Origin: Candidatus Poseidoniaceae archaeon
Lineage (GTDB): Archaea; Thermoplasmatota; Poseidoniia; Poseidoniales; Poseidoniaceae
NCBI GenBank assembly: GCA_016777125.1
Contig: JADHSC010000001.1
Coordinates: 109,234-173,233 of the forward strand
Length of the DNA stretch: 64,000 nt
Reading direction: 5' to 3'
Notes under the pieces: generated by a model
Databases searched by the model: none
What the model saw: only the letters and a program-made list of their open reading frames with translations
Told to the model about the DNA's origin: nothing
Made by a program: the position numbers and the translations under genes
In this document: positions 61,252-64,000 of the stretch, piece after piece
Layout of the letters: every line of letters starts with the position of its first letter
Numbering within the stretch: position 1 is the stretch's first letter

Positions 61252-62262
61252 ATGGCAGACAAGGAGGTGATGCAATTTTCATCCGTCAAGTTCCGCCATA
61301 AAGTACCGGCTCCAAAATGGTTCAATCCCTTCAAAAAGCAACACGGTGCAGGAATAGCTGAACTCGATTTTACCTTACAAAGCGGTAAAATCGTCGGTCT
61401 TGTAGGCACAAATGGTGCTGGAAAAACGACGCTTCTTCGAATGATGAGTGGGGTCTTGCCTATTGAATCTGGAAATGTAACCGCCAATGGAACAATTTTA
61501 TCCAGCCAGGAATTGCGAAGACGCGTTGGATTCATGCCGGAACATGTACGCTGGTCTGGTCATGAATCTGTTGAACAAACGCTTGTTGAGTTCGCTTTAT
61601 TGCGAGGTTGTTCCAAAGATTCTGCTATAGAAGTTCTTAACGTCATTGGCCTAAAGAATAGAGCATCATCCCCCTTGGATTCATTGAGCCAAGGCATGAG
61701 GCAACGGCTTTCACTTGGTATTGCATTGCTTGGAACACCGGATGTTCTCGTCCTCGATGAACCGTTCAATGGACTGGATCCTGTTGCAATCGATGCGTTC
61801 AAGCGTTTGCTTCAGTCACTCGCTCGAAAAGGAATTGCAATTGTGATATCGAGCCACCATTTATTCGAATTAGACCAACTCATCGACACCCTTGCTTTAC
61901 TTCATCGTGGCCAGTTAGTCGCCCATGGAACAACGGTTTCTATTCAAGAGAAATTAGGTTTTAAACAACTCGCAGAAGTATGTTTGGACTCGAAATTACC
62001 TAAGAAACTCATGAATGGGCTCGAAGTATTGGAACATTCTTCAACTGACAAAACGCATCATATGATCTTGCAATCTGTTCCTAATAATTTGCTTAAAGAA
62101 ATCGTAGAATCAGGTATAGGCGTCATTACATGGAGAGAAATTCAACCTTCGTTAATCGAGTTACTTTGTGCTGCGACTGGACTTGATCGACAAAGCATAG
62201 GTATGAATGTTGAAAACAGTGCATGGTTACCTATGCGGAAATTACAGGAGGAAGAAGAATGA
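61252..62262 (+). CDS. ABC transporter ATP-binding protein (exporter type)
   Basis: A 336-residue ABC ATPase: Walker A LVGTNGAGKTTLLRMMSG, an LSQGMRQRLSLGIALLGTP signature, Walker B VLVLDEPFNGLDP, and a switch His in VISSHHLFELD. The C-terminal about 110 residues are the extension typical of the CcmA/NatA-like exporter ATPases (YxlF/EcsA type). ATG 61252 is preferred; GGAGGTG lies too close to the next in-frame ATG (61270) to serve it. The permease gene overlaps its stop by 4 bp. The substrate is unknown. Confidence 0.9.
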   Translation: MADKEVMQFSSVKFRHKVPAPKWFNPFKKQHGAGIAELDFTLQSGKIVGLVGTNGAGKTTLLRMMSGVLPIESGNVTANGTILSSQELRRRVGFMPEHVRWSGHESVEQTLVEFALLRGCSKDSAIEVLNVIGLKNRASSPLDSLSQGMRQRLSLGIALLGTPDVLVLDEPFNGLDPVAIDAFKRLLQSLARKGIAIVISSHHLFELDQLIDTLALLHRGQLVAHGTTVSIQEKLGFKQLAEVCLDSKLPKKLMNGLEVLEHSSTDKTHHMILQSVPNNLLKEIVESGIGVITWREIQPSLIELLCAATGLDRQSIGMNVENSAWLPMRKLQEEEE

Positions 62263-63089
62263 CACCTTCATCTCGAATGTGGAAACTCGTCATGAGTGTA
62301 TTTCGTAAGCGGGTCCTATCGACACGAATGATGATTATGTTGCCAATTCTGTTCCTCTTCATACCTGGTATGGCATGGGGCTTCTCAGATCCAAACATCC
62401 AACTACCGGCTGACCAGATTCCTGAAACCGCTGCAGAGTCCATGTTCTTGGCAAGTATTGGTATTGTCTTTGCAGGAACTATGGCTGCGGTTTTACTGGC
62501 GCACGATGGTATTAGTAAAGACAGACAAAGCGGCGTTCTTGAGGTACGATTATCTCAACCAATGCCTCGATGGAGACAATCAATGATTCTCGTGATTGGA
62601 AACTGGGCAAGTATTGCAGTTCCAGTTACTGTCCTCATGCTCATTTCGATGTGGTTGGTTGGTTATCGAAGTGATATGTGGATTTCTGCTGGCGATTCTA
62701 TCGTGTTTGTTTTGGCAGCTTGGCTTGTTCTTCTTTGGTATACCATCTTCGCCTTACTCGCCTCAAGTTTAGCCAAAGAACAAGGATCTGCAATTGCATT
62801 CTCGATTGGACTTTGGTTCCTCTTCACCTTATTGTGGGTCTTGTTTACGACCCTCATTGCTGCTCTGAATGGCGTTCCTGTGGGTGAATCCAAAGATGCT
62901 TCGTATTCTGTTTTCGAAGGACGCCTTGACCTTCTGTCCCCTAATGGAGTGTACCATCATTTGCTTGAAACTCGATTAGAGGATGTGAACAGAGGTGTTT
63001 CCCCGACGGGAGCCGTTTTAGCAGCATTAGCATGGACCTTTTTCCCACTATTATGGTTTACTCGACGTATCAAAGGCCTTGTACCATGA
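62259..63089 (+). CDS. ABC transporter permease (ABC-2 type)
   Basis: A 276-residue membrane protein from the ATG at 62259, which overlaps the ATPase stop (ATGA) and has AGGAGG a few bases upstream. An N-terminal TM helix, an extracytoplasmic segment, then about five more helices. KDRQSGVLEVRLSQPMPRWR, between helices, is the coupling region typical of ABC-2 permeases (NosY/NatB-like). It forms an exporter with the ATPase and may serve the secreted protein encoded next, 46 bp downstream (inference). Confidence 0.85.
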   Translation: MTPSSRMWKLVMSVFRKRVLSTRMMIMLPILFLFIPGMAWGFSDPNIQLPADQIPETAAESMFLASIGIVFAGTMAAVLLAHDGISKDRQSGVLEVRLSQPMPRWRQSMILVIGNWASIAVPVTVLMLISMWLVGYRSDMWISAGDSIVFVLAAWLVLLWYTIFALLASSLAKEQGSAIAFSIGLWFLFTLLWVLFTTLIAALNGVPVGESKDASYSVFEGRLDLLSPNGVYHHLLETRLEDVNRGVSPTGAVLAALAWTFFPLLWFTRRIKGLVP

Positions 63090-63135
63090 TGTTTTCTAAC
63101 CAAGACTTCATCAATAGAGTCGTACTCGTCATGTC

Positions 63136-64000
63136 ATGATTCCCGTACTTGTGATGCTATTGCTTTCAATTCTCACACCTTCAATAGAGACTTCAACATT
63201 GGAAAATGAGGAGCAAACACAAGCGACATCTGGACGACAAGGAAGCCTTGATGTCGATTGTAGTGGCTATACGTTTGAAGACCTCTTTGAGTATGACTTC
63301 GCCCTGTTTAACCTTGATATCAATGACGACTGGGCAACTGGTGCCATGGATGCGCAAGCATGGGTAAATGGCAGCAAATCTGCAGTTGTACGTGACAATC
63401 TTGATGGATTGTTTGAAGGAGTTCCTGGCGGCGATGATGACTGGATGTCAACAGATGAAAGGGAAGCAGTCCGTTCAATTGGACCGAAGTGCATCGCAGA
63501 CATGGAAACCCGTCTTGGAATCCGTGAAGGTATCGCTCACCGAGGAAGCGTTGACTGGAACGATCTTGAATTTGTTGAAGATGGAATTGCTCTAGACGAG
63601 GTTAACCTCGTTCCTGAAGACCATCCTCAAGAGCGTGCCTGCAGCAGCGCACTTTCTGGGCAAGGATGTAAAGAAGTCCCTGTTACAATCACTGACGATT
63701 TAGAAATTCATTTGCTTACCGATGCGAGTGAAAATCACAATGTTCGATTTGACCAACTACCAAACCAAGGAAGTTCAAACTTTACTCTTGGCATGAATGT
63801 AACAAATATCACAGATGCTCGTCTTGTTTTGACTTTCCCTGTTGAGCAAGGACTCAGAATCGCAGATTTAGGATTCTATGACGACGGTGTATTGCAGGAG
63901 GAACTTGCTACTCCAATCAGTGAGTTCTTGCCAGACGGTCGCCTTCGAGTTGTAGCAGATGTTGATTATCCACTCGGCTCTTACCCAATGATTCGAAATC
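63136..64000 (+). CDS. Secreted protein of unknown function, cut by window end
   Basis: An open frame from the ATG at 63136 to the window edge (288 codons, no stop), missing from the track because it has no end. N-terminal signal peptide (MIPVLVMLLLSILTPSIETS), then an acidic mature region (LDVDCSGYTFEDLFEYDFAL), a segment with an EF-hand-like acidic loop (GGDDDWMSTDEREAV), four cysteines, and from about residue 190 a beta-rich part with N-x-S/T sequons (NFTLGMNVTNIT). Not recognised. The calcium-loop reading is tentative. It follows the ABC exporter on the same strand. Confidence 0.7.
   Translation, partial: MIPVLVMLLLSILTPSIETSTLENEEQTQATSGRQGSLDVDCSGYTFEDLFEYDFALFNLDINDDWATGAMDAQAWVNGSKSAVVRDNLDGLFEGVPGGDDDWMSTDEREAVRSIGPKCIADMETRLGIREGIAHRGSVDWNDLEFVEDGIALDEVNLVPEDHPQERACSSALSGQGCKEVPVTITDDLEIHLLTDASENHNVRFDQLPNQGSSNFTLGMNVTNITDARLVLTFPVEQGLRIADLGFYDDGVLQEELATPISEFLPDGRLRVVADVDYPLGSYPMIRN

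Noticed and set aside
1-64000. Search for CRISPR arrays, prophage, insertion sequences and toxin-antitoxin pairs
   Set aside because: No regularly spaced repeats, transposase, integrase or known defence motifs were seen; the window looks like core chromosome with accessory metabolic genes.

Overview
The window reads as chromosomal DNA of a marine planktonic euryarchaeon, most likely Marine Group II (Candidatus Poseidoniales). This is inferred from gene content, not from a database search. Archaeal markers are the A-type ATP synthase genes ahaH/ahaI, RNA polymerase subunit K, the archaeal entry to the shikimate pathway (ADTH synthase, type II dehydroquinate synthase, GHMP-type shikimate kinase), PurP, RibL and KaiC-like ATPases. 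They sit among genes of bacterial character (GpsA, oligoribonuclease, riboflavin synthase alpha, heme A synthesis, a Mo-hydroxylase, PhnCDE), a mix known for this lineage. Genes are tightly packed. No intergenic gap reaches 300 bp, many starts overlap stops by 4 bp (ATGA), and several convergent genes overlap at their 3' ends. No insertion sequence, prophage, CRISPR array or integrase was seen.

Layout. 1-5059 (minus): a pilin-like lamin-tail surface protein, three KaiC-family genes (one with an intact P-loop, two without), a methyltransferase, then ahaH and the start of ahaI. 5196-8135: a large anchored surface protein, followed by tRNA-Ser(GCT). 8295-11317: ctaA/ctaB for heme A synthesis with a divergent membrane-anchored thioredoxin-fold protein. 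11389-15278: rpoK, tryptophan 2,3-dioxygenase, purP and a TM/coiled-coil/YfaP-like protein. 15380-20528: an operon of ADTH synthase, DHQ synthase II, shikimate kinase, chorismate synthase and aspartate kinase, joining aspartate activation to aromatic synthesis. 20530-31029 (minus): a three-subunit molybdenum hydroxylase coupled to a surface protein, then a DUF4350/MoxR/DUF58/membrane-protein set. 31084-38424: two secreted subtilases either side of a 1,327-residue polytopic membrane protein.

38546-45414: oligoribonuclease, an Old Yellow Enzyme homologue, XdhC and MocA (Mo-hydroxylase maturation), an acidic unknown protein, acyl-CoA dehydrogenase, a Na+/Ca2+ exchanger and an aquaporin. 45392-52136: a fused 2-oxoacid dehydrogenase E1, a VTT-domain membrane protein, a receiver-domain protein with Glu at the phosphoacceptor position, a ThiF-rhodanese fusion and thioredoxin reductase. 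52176-57526: a DUF457-like membrane protein, a ribB-ribL-ribE-ribH riboflavin cluster, an endonuclease IV-like protein, gpsA and a small wHTH-like ORF. 57528-60209: a PhnCDE-type importer. 60269-64000: an unknown membrane protein, a two-gene ABC exporter and a secreted protein cut by the window end.

The most unusual items are the KaiC trio with two P-loop-less members next to a pilin-like lamin-tail protein, the physical coupling of a 4-hydroxybenzoyl-CoA-reductase-like Mo enzyme to a MoxR/DUF58 module, and the subtilase/giant-membrane-protein/subtilase arrangement. All similarities are from reading translated motifs. TM counts, coiled coils and alignments were judged by eye.
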